Positions 41,415 to 49,610 of a stretch of 64,000 nt of DNA are shown here, piece by piece; position 1 is the first letter of the stretch; each line of letters opens with the position of its first letter. The notes below the pieces were generated by a model. It did no database searches. It saw only the letters and a program-made list of their open reading frames with translations, and was not told where the DNA came from. Position numbers and translations under genes: made by a program. The stretch is from Geodermatophilus sabuli (GTDB taxonomy: Bacteria > Actinomycetota > Actinomycetes > Mycobacteriales > Geodermatophilaceae), in the NCBI RefSeq assembly GCF_900215145.1, contig NZ_OBDO01000014.1:36229-100228 (forward strand). Reading direction: 5' to 3'.

Positions 41415-42896
41415 TCAGAATCGGACGTAGTCGTACTCGACCGGCAGCGAGTTGATGCCGACCGACGGCGGGGAGATCCAGCCGGCGAACTCGCCCGGCT
41501 CGTGGTGCGGCACCATCAGCTCGGCGACCCGCGCCCGGTCCTCCGCGGTCGGCAGGTACTCGCCGACCGACCGCTCCCAGGTGGCCTCGTCGACGATCTC
41601 GCCGGTGGGCGTGACGTGGTGCCCGGCGAAGGCACCGACCTTGCGGTTGAACCCCTGGTGGGGGAGGAACAGCCGCTGCTCCAGGCCCGCCTCCTCCAGT
41701 TCCTGGTTCCAGCGCTTGACGCCGTTCTCGCAGTCGGCGGAGTACTCGTTGCGCAGGTCGAGGTTGAGCGCGTTGAGCATCGGGACGGTCCGGGTGGTCA
41801 TGCGCCCGCTCTCGATGCCGGGCACCTCCATCGTGTAGTCGGTGAGCAGGTGGTCGTCCTTGCGGCGGGTCTCCATCCAGCGGCCCTTGAGGCCGGCGGT
41901 GTAGTAGGACGCCGCGTTGGAGGACACCTCCGAGCCGAAGAGGTCCATCGACACCGAGTACTGGAAGTTCAGGTACTTCTGGATCACCGACAGCGGGATC
42001 CCGCCGTACTCCCAGATGTCGTCGGTGCCGTGCTCCTTCATCAGCTGCGCGGTCCGCTGGACGGTGCGCTGCACGCCCGTCGTCCCGACGAACATGTGGT
42101 GCGCCTCCTCCTTGAGCATGAACTCGCAGGTGCGCGCGAGCGGGTCGAAACCGCTCTCCTTCAGCGTGCCGAGCTGGTACTTGCCGTCCCGGTCGGTGAA
42201 GTAGGTGAACATGAAGAACGACAGCCAGTCGGTCGTCTCCTCGTTGAACGCGCCGAGGATGCGCGGGGAGTCGTAGTCGCCGGAGTTGCGCTTGAGCAGC
42301 TCCTCGGCCTCCTCACGGCCGTCCTTCCCGAAGTAGGCCTGCAGCAGGTAGACCATCGCCCACAGGTGGCGGCCCTCCTCCACGTTGACCTGGAAGAGGT
42401 TGCGCATGTCGTACAGGGACGGCGCCGTCATGCCCAGGTGCCGCTGCTGCTCCACCGACGCCGGCTCGGTGTCGCCCTGGATGACGATCAGGCGGCGCAG
42501 GTCCGAGCGGTACTCGCCGGGCACCTCCTGCCAGGCCGGCTCGCCCTTGTGGTGGCCGAAGGCCACCGTGCGGTCGGGGTCGCGCTCGGCGAGGAAGATG
42601 CCCCAGCGGTACTCCTCCATCGGCACCCGGTCGAAGTGCGCCCAGCCGTCCCGGCCGACCGCGATGGCGGTGCGCAGGTAGACGTCGTGGGTGGGGATGG
42701 AGGGGCCCAGGTTCTTCCACCAGTCGAGGAACTTCGGCTGCCAGCTCTCCAGGGCCCGCTGCAGCTTGCGGTCGCCGGCCAGGTTGACGTTGTTCGGGAT
42801 GCGCTCGCTGTAGTCGATCTTCGACAGCGGACCGGTGGGCCGGGGGGCGTCACCGGTGACCGTGCCGCTCTGCGGCGTGCTCTCGGTGGTGGTCAT
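41415..42896 (-). CDS. boxB: benzoyl-CoA 2,3-epoxidase, BoxB
   Basis: Diiron oxygenase (493 aa; family about 475) that forms 2,3-epoxybenzoyl-CoA from benzoyl-CoA with O2 and NADPH-derived electrons. Iron-ligand motifs are FQVNVEEGRHLW and FMLKEEAHHMF, two E-x-x-H elements; WKNLGPSIPTHDVYLRTA and ETTDWLSFFMFTYFTDRDG are highly typical of BoxB. A 25-residue Thr/Pro-rich extension precedes the fold. ATG at 42896 is 2 bp after the boxC stop. The gene product depends on an electron donor, probably the ferredoxin and reductase encoded downstream. Confidence 0.96.
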   Translation of the reverse strand: MTTTESTPQSGTVTGDAPRPTGPLSKIDYSERIPNNVNLAGDRKLQRALESWQPKFLDWWKNLGPSIPTHDVYLRTAIAVGRDGWAHFDRVPMEEYRWGIFLAERDPDRTVAFGHHKGEPAWQEVPGEYRSDLRRLIVIQGDTEPASVEQQRHLGMTAPSLYDMRNLFQVNVEEGRHLWAMVYLLQAYFGKDGREEAEELLKRNSGDYDSPRILGAFNEETTDWLSFFMFTYFTDRDGKYQLGTLKESGFDPLARTCEFMLKEEAHHMFVGTTGVQRTVQRTAQLMKEHGTDDIWEYGGIPLSVIQKYLNFQYSVSMDLFGSEVSSNAASYYTAGLKGRWMETRRKDDHLLTDYTMEVPGIESGRMTTRTVPMLNALNLDLRNEYSADCENGVKRWNQELEEAGLEQRLFLPHQGFNRKVGAFAGHHVTPTGEIVDEATWERSVGEYLPTAEDRARVAELMVPHHEPGEFAGWISPPSVGINSLPVEYDYVRF

Positions 42897-42898
42897 GC

Positions 42899-44638
42899 TC
42901 AGACCCGCTTCCTGTCGTAGTCGGCCCGCTTGCCGGTGCCGTACCGGCGCAGCGCTCCTTCCGGCCCAGCGGCGTTGGGCCGCTGGAAGATCCAGTTCTG
43001 CCAGGCGGTGAGCCGGCCGAACACCTTCGTCTCCGGCGTCTCGCGGCCGGCGAAGCGGAGGTTGGCCTCCATGCCGGTGAGGGCGTCGGGGGAGAAGCTG
43101 GCCCGCTCCTCGACGACCAGGCGGATCTCGTCCTCCCAGTCGATGTCGTCCGGGGTGCTGGTGACCAGGCCCAGCTCGGCGGCGTCGGCGGCGAGCAGGT
43201 CGCGGCCCACGGCGGCCTCGGCGGCGGCCAGTTCCGCGGCGCTGCCGAGGAAGCGGACCTGCAGCCGGGTGAGGTCGTTGCTCATCGGCAGCAGGCCGGT
43301 GTTGAACTCGTCCAGCCGGATCACCGCGGGCGGCAGGGCCTCACGGCCCTCCTCGGCCGCGTCCTCCCAGATGCCCTCGAGCATGAACTGCCGGTCGGCG
43401 GCGAAGGCGATCTCGGCCAGGGCGCCGACGAAGCAGCTGCCCGGCTCGATGAGCGCGAAGAGGCTGCGGCTGGTGGTGTCCAGCCGCTTCACCGTCCGGC
43501 GGTAGAAGCCGATCGTCTCGTTGACCAGCCAGTGTCCGCGGTTGGCCAGGAGGAACTCGTCGTAGGCGGCGGTGGTGGCGACGTCCCCCTCCGTCCGCAG
43601 CAGCCAGGTGCCGATCGCCAGCTCGTTGGTGCGCAGCCGCAGGACGGCGTCGTCGAGCTCTCGGGTGGCGGCCAGCAGCCAGGCGGCGTCCCCCTGTTCC
43701 TGCAACTCCTCGACGGTGCCGGGGACGGCGGCCGGGCCGAGCACGGTGATCGTCGCGGTGCCAGAGTTCCGGTCGAGGACCACGCGCACGTGCTCGTAGC
43801 GGGTGGTGTCGCCGTCGGTCTCGCGACGCAGCGGGGTCAGCGCGACGCCGCCTGCGCCGGCGCCGGGCCGGGTCGAGCGGGCCGCGAGCTCGGCGGCCCG
43901 GCGGGCGACCTCCTGGGGGAAGTCGCGGGCCTTGACGCTGGCGTCGACCAGGCGCCACTGCACCGCGCGTTCGCCGCGGATGCCTTCGGCGGTGGTGGAG
44001 AAGACGTCGGCGAGGTCGCGGCGGACGCCGCGCTTGTCGACCACGCGGGTCAGCCCGCCGGTGCCCGGGAGGACGCCCAGCAGCGGGACCTCGGGCAGCG
44101 AGACGGCGGAGGAGTTGTCGTCGACCAGCACGATCTGGTCGCAGGCCAGCGCGAGCTCGTAGCCGCCGCCGGCCGCGGTGCCGTTCACCGCGGCGAGGAA
44201 GGGCAGGCCGGAGTGGGCGCTGGCGTCCTCGAAGCCGTTGCGGGTCTCGTTGGTGAACTTGCAGAAGTTCACCTTCCAGCTGTGCGGGGAGGCGGCCAGC
44301 ATCTTGATGTTGGCGCCCGCGCAGAACATCCGCTCCTTGGCGCTGGTGACGACCACCGCCTTGACCTCGGGGTGCTCGAAGCGGATCCGCTGGACCGCGT
44401 CGTGCAGCTCGATGTCGACGCCGAGGTCGTAGCTGTTCATCTTCAGCTCGTAGCCGGGGACGATGCCGCCGTCCTCGGCGACGTCGAGGGTCAGCGTGGC
44501 GACCTCGCCGTCGACCGACAGCGTCCAGTGCCGGTAGGCCTCCGGGGACGTGTCGAAGGAGACCTCGGGAGTCGCGGCCGGCTCGGCGACCGGGCCGGGG
44601 CCCTCCGTCGCGGCCGAGCGGTCTTCGAGGGTTGTCAC
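42899..44638 (-). CDS. boxC: 2,3-epoxybenzoyl-CoA dihydrolase, BoxC
   Basis: Crotonase-superfamily enzyme of 579 aa that opens 2,3-epoxybenzoyl-CoA with two waters to a semialdehyde CoA ester and formate. The N-terminal crotonase half has ERMFCAGANIKMLA and NGTAAGGGYELALACDQI, with SLPEVPLLGVLPGTGGLTR as the second active-site region. The C-terminal half includes EPGSCFVGALAEIAFAADR and WQNWIFQRPNAAG, characteristic of BoxC. GTG at 44638 follows CCTCC on the reverse strand (GGAGG). It is the first gene of the box transcript and is preceded by the GCTACA-N26-TGTAGC element. BoxD (aldehyde dehydrogenase) is not in the window. Confidence 0.95.
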   Translation of the reverse strand: MTTLEDRSAATEGPGPVAEPAATPEVSFDTSPEAYRHWTLSVDGEVATLTLDVAEDGGIVPGYELKMNSYDLGVDIELHDAVQRIRFEHPEVKAVVVTSAKERMFCAGANIKMLAASPHSWKVNFCKFTNETRNGFEDASAHSGLPFLAAVNGTAAGGGYELALACDQIVLVDDNSSAVSLPEVPLLGVLPGTGGLTRVVDKRGVRRDLADVFSTTAEGIRGERAVQWRLVDASVKARDFPQEVARRAAELAARSTRPGAGAGGVALTPLRRETDGDTTRYEHVRVVLDRNSGTATITVLGPAAVPGTVEELQEQGDAAWLLAATRELDDAVLRLRTNELAIGTWLLRTEGDVATTAAYDEFLLANRGHWLVNETIGFYRRTVKRLDTTSRSLFALIEPGSCFVGALAEIAFAADRQFMLEGIWEDAAEEGREALPPAVIRLDEFNTGLLPMSNDLTRLQVRFLGSAAELAAAEAAVGRDLLAADAAELGLVTSTPDDIDWEDEIRLVVEERASFSPDALTGMEANLRFAGRETPETKVFGRLTAWQNWIFQRPNAAGPEGALRRYGTGKRADYDRKRV

Positions 44639-44694
44639 GGGACCTCCAGGGAGTTGCCGGCGCCGCGCGTGTGACGCCCACCACTCATCCTGAC

Positions 44695-44736
44695 GTGCTA
44701 CACGATGGCACGCAAGTGGGCGGACGGATGTAGCGC
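44695..44736 (-). promoter_or_regulatory. PaaX-like operator upstream of boxC
   Basis: Inverted repeat GTGCTACA (44695-44702) and TGTAGCGC (44729-44736), half-sites 26 bp apart, between boxC and the end of the livF-like gene. The same pair with the same spacing precedes the importer receptor gene at 49445-49486. A long-spaced inverted repeat is the known geometry of PaaX-type operators. Confidence 0.75.
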
Positions 44737-44741
44737 TAGGG

Positions 44742-45443
44742 TCAGGCCACGCCGAGCAGCGCGGCGGCGACCGAGCTGTCACTGCGGAACTCCAGCGTGG
44801 GGGAGCGGTGCACCACCCGGCCCTTGTCCATGACGGCGATCTCGTCGGCGACGGCGAACGCCAGGTGGAGGTCCTGCTCGACGACCACCAGGGTCACGCC
44901 TTCGGCCTTCATGCCGGCGACCGCCTCGCCGATCAGGTCGACGACGGCGGGGGCCAGCCCGTCGGAGGGTTCGTCCATGAGCACCAGCCGGGGGTTGGTG
45001 AGCAGGGCCCGCGCGATGGCCAGCATCTGCTGCTCCCCGCCGGAGAGCTGCCCGGCGGTGTGCCGGAGGCGTTCGCCAAGCCGGGGCAGCAGCGCGATCA
45101 CCCGCGGGACGTCCCACGGGCCGCGCCCCCGGCCGCGGCGGGCGGCGAGGGCGAGGTGCTCGGTGACGGTCAGCGGCGCCCACACCCGCCGGCCCTGCGG
45201 CACCAGGGCGACCCCGGCCCGCGCCACGACGTCGGGACGTCGGCCGGTGAGGTCGGCGCCGTCGAGGTGGACCGACCCCGCCGACGGCGTCACCAGGCCC
45301 ATGAGGGTGTGGATCAGCGTGGTCTTGCCGACGCCGTTGCGGCCCAGCAAGCCGACCACGCGGCCGTCGGGGACGTCGAGGTCCACCCCCTGCAGGACGG
45401 TGCTGCGCTTGTAACCGGACCGCAGCCCGCGGACCTCGAGCAC
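44742..45443 (-). CDS. branched-chain-type ABC transporter ATPase, LivF-like
   Basis: ATPase of 233 aa: Walker A GRNGVGKTT, signature LSGGEQQML, Walker B LVLMDEPSDGLAP, then a switch His replaced by Gln in VVVEQDLHLAF, which is usual for LivF. It ends the importer operon. Together with the following genes it forms a HAAT-type importer; the shared operator with boxC points to benzoate or a related aromatic acid as substrate. Confidence 0.92.
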   Translation of the reverse strand: MLEVRGLRSGYKRSTVLQGVDLDVPDGRVVGLLGRNGVGKTTLIHTLMGLVTPSAGSVHLDGADLTGRRPDVVARAGVALVPQGRRVWAPLTVTEHLALAARRGRGRGPWDVPRVIALLPRLGERLRHTAGQLSGGEQQMLAIARALLTNPRLVLMDEPSDGLAPAVVDLIGEAVAGMKAEGVTLVVVEQDLHLAFAVADEIAVMDKGRVVHRSPTLEFRSDSSVAAALLGVA

Positions 45444-46235
45444 TCAGCTCACCTCCAGGTGTGCCGGACCGGTGCCGTCCAGGAACAGGGCGCCGCGCCC
45501 GGTGCCGAGGTAGGCCTCCTGCACCGCCGCGCTGGCCCGCACCTCGTCGGGGGAGCCGGTCAGCAGCACCCGGCCCAGGTGCAGCACCGTCACCGAGGTG
45601 GCGAGGGCGAAGACGACGTCGAGGTCGTGCTCGACGATCACCACCGTCACCGACTCCGGCAGCGCCTGGAGCAGCGCCACCAGCCGGGCGCTCTCCGCCG
45701 GCGACATCCCGGCGGCGGGCTCGTCGAGCAGCAGCAGCCGCGGCTCGCAGGCCAGCGCGACCGCCACCTCCAGCTGACGGCGCTCGCCGTGGGAGAGCGC
45801 GGCGACGGGGGTGCCCGCGCGCGCGGCGAGCCCGACGTCGGTGAGCAGTTCCCGCGCCCGTGCCCGGGCGGCGGCCTGCCGGCGGGGGACCAGCGAGTGC
45901 CGGCTCCGGTACTGCCGCTGGGCGGCGAGCAGCACGTTCTGCTCCACCGTCTGGCCGAGGAACAGGCTCGAGTGCTGCAGCGTCTGGCTGATGCCGCGCC
46001 GCGCGCGCTGGGGCTCCGGCAGCCGCGTGACGTCGTCCCCGGCGAGGGCGACGGTGCCTGCGGAGACCCGCATCGACCCGGTGACCAGCTTGAACAGGGT
46101 GCTCTTGCCCGCGCCGTTGGGGCCGATGAGGGCGTGCCGGGCGCCGGGAGGGACGTCGAGGGTGACGTCGTCCACGGCCGTCAGGGCGCCGAAGGAGCGG
46201 CTCACCCCGGACAGGGACAGCAGCGGTGCGGTCAT
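45444..46235 (-). CDS. branched-chain-type ABC transporter ATPase, LivG-like
   Basis: ATPase of 263 aa from ATG at 46235, which overlaps the livM-like stop (ATGA). Walker A GPNGAGKST, a Q-loop in GISQTLQHSSLF, signature LSHGERRQLE (the usual form for LivG) and Walker B LLLLDEPAAGMSP, with VIVEHDLD as the switch His. Pairs with the LivF-like ATPase. Confidence 0.92.
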   Translation of the reverse strand: MTAPLLSLSGVSRSFGALTAVDDVTLDVPPGARHALIGPNGAGKSTLFKLVTGSMRVSAGTVALAGDDVTRLPEPQRARRGISQTLQHSSLFLGQTVEQNVLLAAQRQYRSRHSLVPRRQAAARARARELLTDVGLAARAGTPVAALSHGERRQLEVAVALACEPRLLLLDEPAAGMSPAESARLVALLQALPESVTVVIVEHDLDVVFALATSVTVLHLGRVLLTGSPDEVRASAAVQEAYLGTGRGALFLDGTGPAHLEVS

Positions 46236-47254
46236 GCCGGGCTCCTCGGCGTGCGCCGGCGCCGGAGCCCCGCGAGACCCGCGAACCCGCGGGGCAGCAC
46301 GTACACCGCGGCGATGAACACCAGGCCGAGCAGCAGCGGGCCGTGCCCGTCGAGCGTCGGCCCGAAGGTGTCGCGGACGAGGACGACGAGCGCGGCCCCG
46401 AGCGCCGGCCCCCACAACGTGCCCGCGCCGCCGAGGACGACCGCCAGCAGCAGGAGCGCGCTGGTGGTGAAGCCGGTGTCGCTCGGGTTCACGATCCGCA
46501 CCAGGCCGGCGAACAACCCGCCGGCCAGGCCGGCGAACCCGCCGGCGATGGCGAAGGCGGCGTACTTGTAGCGGAACGGCGAGTACCCGAGTGAGCGCAT
46601 GCGGGCCTCGTTGTCGCGGATGCCACGCAGGACGCCACCGAAGGGCGACGAGGCGACCAGCCACAGGGCGAGGGCTCCGAGCAGCACGACCGCGAGGACG
46701 AACCAGTACACGTAGCCGGCCAGCGTCAACGGGGTGCCGGCGATCCGGATCGAGGGGATGCCGAACAGCCCGTTGGAGCCGCCGGTGACCGACGACAGCG
46801 ACTGCGCGAGCTGGTGCACCAGCTCGCCGATGGCGAGGGTGAGCATCAGGAAGAAGACCCCGCCGCTGCGCACCGCCAGCCACCCCGTGGCCGCCGCCGC
46901 GACCGCGCCGGCGACCGCCGCGGCCAGCACGGTGACCAGGCCCTCGGCGCTCCAGTGGATCGCGACCAGCCCCGCGGTGTAGGCGCCGATGCCGAACCAG
47001 GCGGCGTGCCCCAGCGAGGGCAGCCCGGTCAGGCCGACCAGCAGGTCCAGGCTCATCGCGAACAACGCGAAGACGAGCATCCGGGAGACGGTGTTCGTGC
47101 CGAACGGGTCGACGAACAGGGGGACGACGGCCAGCACCGCCAGCAGGACCAGGCCCAGCACGACGGTGAGCCGCCGGTTGCGGCGCCACGGCGTGGCGGT
47201 CGTGTCCGGGGCGCCGTCCGCGGTGCTCACGACGGGAGGGCTCTCCACACTCAT
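46232..47254 (-). CDS. branched-chain-type ABC transporter permease, LivM-like
   Basis: Permease of 340 aa with about 8-10 hydrophobic segments and LVGLTGLPSLGHAAWFGIGAY, the characteristic LivM segment, plus a coupling-loop region RGIRDNEARMRSLGYSPFRYKY. The N-terminal 30 residues are cytoplasmic. Both ends overlap neighbours by 4 bp. Confidence 0.92.
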   Translation of the reverse strand: MSVESPPVVSTADGAPDTTATPWRRNRRLTVVLGLVLLAVLAVVPLFVDPFGTNTVSRMLVFALFAMSLDLLVGLTGLPSLGHAAWFGIGAYTAGLVAIHWSAEGLVTVLAAAVAGAVAAAATGWLAVRSGGVFFLMLTLAIGELVHQLAQSLSSVTGGSNGLFGIPSIRIAGTPLTLAGYVYWFVLAVVLLGALALWLVASSPFGGVLRGIRDNEARMRSLGYSPFRYKYAAFAIAGGFAGLAGGLFAGLVRIVNPSDTGFTTSALLLLAVVLGGAGTLWGPALGAALVVLVRDTFGPTLDGHGPLLLGLVFIAAVYVLPRGFAGLAGLRRRRTPRSPA

Positions 47255-48135
47255 GAGTGGGCCACCTTCCCGGCGAAGAGTCCACGGGGTCGGACGATGA
47301 GCACCAGGGCGAGGGTGCCGAAGAGGATGAACGAGGCGAGGTCGGGCAGCAGCGCGCGGCCCAGCGACTCGACCTGGCCGATCACCAGCGCTCCGATCAG
47401 CGCGCCGCGGATGGACCCCAGGCCGCCGATGACGACGACCACCAGGGCCAGCAGCAGGATCGTCTCGTCCAGGCCCGGCCGCGCGCCGTACACCGGGGCG
47501 GCGAGCACGCCGGCCACGGTGGCCAGCATCGAGCCGATGCCCAGGACGGCGACCTTCACCTTGCGGTTGTCGATGCCCATCGCCGAGACCATCTCCCGGT
47601 CGGCGACGCTGGCCCGGACCAGTGCACCCACCGAGGTCCGCTCCACGACCAGCCAGACGACCAGCGCCAGGACCAGCCCGACGCCGATGAGCATCAGCCG
47701 GTAGGTGGGGTAGGCGCTGCCCGCGACGTCCACGCTGCCGTCGAGGCCGGGCGGCGGGGAGACCGAGCGGACGTCGTTGCCGTAGACGATCGACAGCACC
47801 TCGGCCACGACCAGCGAGATGCCCAGGGTGAGCAGCGCCTGGTCCAGGATCGGCCGCCGGGCCAGCGGCTCGGTCATCCCCGACAGGACGGCGCCGGCCA
47901 GGAGGCCCACGACGGCGGCGACGCCGAGCGCGGTGAGGAACCCGCCCCAGGAGTCGCCGGCGACGAAACTGACCGCCAGGTAGGAGCCGACGAGGAAGAA
48001 CGCGCCGTGGGCCAGGTTCAGCACGTCCATCATCCCGAAGACGATGGACAGCCCCACGGCCAGGACGAACAGCAGCGCACCGATCGCGAAGCCGTTGAGG
48101 ATGCTGACGAGGTTCGCGTCGAACCAGCCGAGCAT
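47251..48135 (-). CDS. branched-chain-type ABC transporter permease, LivH-like
   Basis: Permease of 294 aa: FGMMDVLNLAHGAFFLVGSYLA is the LivH hallmark, with RASVADREMVSAMGIDNRKVK as the coupling loop. Its stop overlaps the LivM-like start. It is separated from the receptor gene by a 14-bp-stem hairpin. Confidence 0.92.
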   Translation of the reverse strand: MLGWFDANLVSILNGFAIGALLFVLAVGLSIVFGMMDVLNLAHGAFFLVGSYLAVSFVAGDSWGGFLTALGVAAVVGLLAGAVLSGMTEPLARRPILDQALLTLGISLVVAEVLSIVYGNDVRSVSPPPGLDGSVDVAGSAYPTYRLMLIGVGLVLALVVWLVVERTSVGALVRASVADREMVSAMGIDNRKVKVAVLGIGSMLATVAGVLAAPVYGARPGLDETILLLALVVVVIGGLGSIRGALIGALVIGQVESLGRALLPDLASFILFGTLALVLIVRPRGLFAGKVAHS

Positions 48136-48154
48136 GGGAACTGCTCCTCTCGCA

Positions 48155-48192
48155 GGCGCCGGGCCGCGGGGTGGTCCTCGCGGCCCGGCGCC
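48155..48192 (-). terminator. hairpin between receptor gene and livH-like gene
   Basis: A 14-bp perfect stem (48155-48168 with 48179-48192) and a 10-base loop lie 8 bp after the receptor stop. As at 27886-27918, it would allow higher receptor than permease expression. Confidence 0.75.
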
Positions 48193-48200
48193 GGGCGGGG

Positions 48201-49421
48201 TCAGGGCTGGGGGAAGACGCCGAGGTCCTCGACGACGGAGTTCACGAGGGTGCCGTTCTCGTCGGCCACCTCACGCAGGTAGACCGCCTGCTCCGGGGTC
48301 TGGTTCGTGAAGCTCCACGGGCCGCGGGGGCTGTCGTCGATCTCGCCGAGGCCGCCGAGGGCCTCGCTGAGCGCCTCGCCGCCGGTGCCGCCGGCCTCCT
48401 CCAGCGCGCGGGCCAGGACGTTGGCGGCGTCGTAGGCCTGCACGGCGTAGGTCGTCGGCAGCTCGCCGTAGGCCTCCTGGTAGGCCTGTACGAACTCCGT
48501 GTTGGCCGCGTTGTCGATCTCGGTCGAGTAGTGCAGCGTCGTCCGGACGCCGACCGCCGCCGCGCCCTGCGCGTCGAGCACGCTGCCCTCGGTGAGGAAG
48601 CCGGAGCCGTACAGCGGGGTGGTGTCCTTGAGGCCGAAGTCCGCGTACTGCTGGACGAAGCTGACCGCCTCACCACCGGCGTAGAAGACGAACGTGGCGG
48701 CGGCGCCGGAGCCCTGGATGCCGGAGAGGAACGGCTGGAAGTCCTGGGTGGTGCCGAACGGCGTCAGCGCCTGGCCGGCGATCGTGCCGCCGCCGGCGGT
48801 GTACGCCGCGGTGAACCCGGCGACGACCTCCTGGCCGGCCGCGTAGTCCGGGGCCATCACGTACACCGGGCCGATGCCCTCCGCGGCGAGGTGCTCGCCC
48901 ATGGCTGCGGCGATCTGGGCGTTGGTGAACGACGAGCGCCACACGTAGGGGCTCGCGGCGTCCTTCGTGATGGCCTCCGCGCCGGCGTTGGCCACGATCA
49001 GCGGCACCTGGGCCTCCGTCACCTGCTCGGCGACGCCGAGGGCGGTGGCGGAGTTGACGATGCCGACCATCGCGTCGACGTCGCCCTCGGTGAGCAGCCG
49101 CTGCACGGCCGGGACGCCGGTGTCGGGGCCCTCGCCCTCGTCGGCGGTCACCGTCTCGACGGTGAAGCCGCCCATCTCCCCGCCGTTCTGCTCCAGCCAC
49201 AGGTCCCAGCCCTGCTGCATGTCCTCGCCCAGCGGGGTGTAGACCCCGGCCTGCGGGATGACCAGGCCGACGCGGACGGTGCCACCGCCCTCGCCGCCAC
49301 CGGCTCCACCGCCCTCCTCCTCCCCGCCGAGGCTGCCGCCTCCGCACGCGGTCATGGCCAGGGTGAGGACACCGGCGCCGAGGCCGCCGAGCAGTCGTCG
49401 ACCGGACAGGTGATGCAGCAC
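48201..49421 (-). CDS. ABC transporter substrate-binding lipoprotein, LivK-like
   Basis: Lipoprotein of 406 aa. The signal peptide with RRLLGG and LGAGVLTLAMTAC ends in a good lipobox (MTAC). A Gly/Glu-rich linker follows, then the type I periplasmic-binding fold: VRVGLVIPQAGVYTPLGEDMQQG, MVGIVNSATALGVAEQ, PYVWRSSFTNAQIAAAMGEH and YAVQAYDAANVLARAL. GTG at 49421 has GGAG 7 bp upstream. First gene of the importer operon and divergent from the PaaX-family regulator; ligand probably benzoate or another aromatic acid, inferred from the shared operator with boxC. Confidence 0.92.
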   Translation of the reverse strand: MLHHLSGRRLLGGLGAGVLTLAMTACGGGSLGGEEEGGGAGGGEGGGTVRVGLVIPQAGVYTPLGEDMQQGWDLWLEQNGGEMGGFTVETVTADEGEGPDTGVPAVQRLLTEGDVDAMVGIVNSATALGVAEQVTEAQVPLIVANAGAEAITKDAASPYVWRSSFTNAQIAAAMGEHLAAEGIGPVYVMAPDYAAGQEVVAGFTAAYTAGGGTIAGQALTPFGTTQDFQPFLSGIQGSGAAATFVFYAGGEAVSFVQQYADFGLKDTTPLYGSGFLTEGSVLDAQGAAAVGVRTTLHYSTEIDNAANTEFVQAYQEAYGELPTTYAVQAYDAANVLARALEEAGGTGGEALSEALGGLGEIDDSPRGPWSFTNQTPEQAVYLREVADENGTLVNSVVEDLGVFPQP

Positions 49422-49444
49422 GGGCACACTCCGGGGGTCACGAC

Positions 49445-49504
49445 GTGCTACACCCGCACGTCTGATGCTCCGAGACCATGTAGCGCACGATGAACCTGTG
49501 TCAA
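49445..49504 (-). promoter_or_regulatory. importer promoter with PaaX-like operator
   Basis: Inverted repeat GTGCTACA (49445-49452) and TGTAGCGC (49479-49486), again exactly 26 bp apart. Reverse-strand promoter: -35 TTGACA (49499-49504), 18 bp, -10 CATGGT (49475-49480). One half-site sits in the promoter spacer and the other just past the start, a clear repression layout. Confidence 0.8.
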
Positions 49505-49610
49505 GGGTCACACCAGCGCTCCGGCGGAGATGGTGTCGTTCCGTGACCTGCGGTGTCGCCGTCGGCGCGCAACGCGGGTCAGGGCGGCACGGGGTGTCAC
49601 GATGAGGGGC

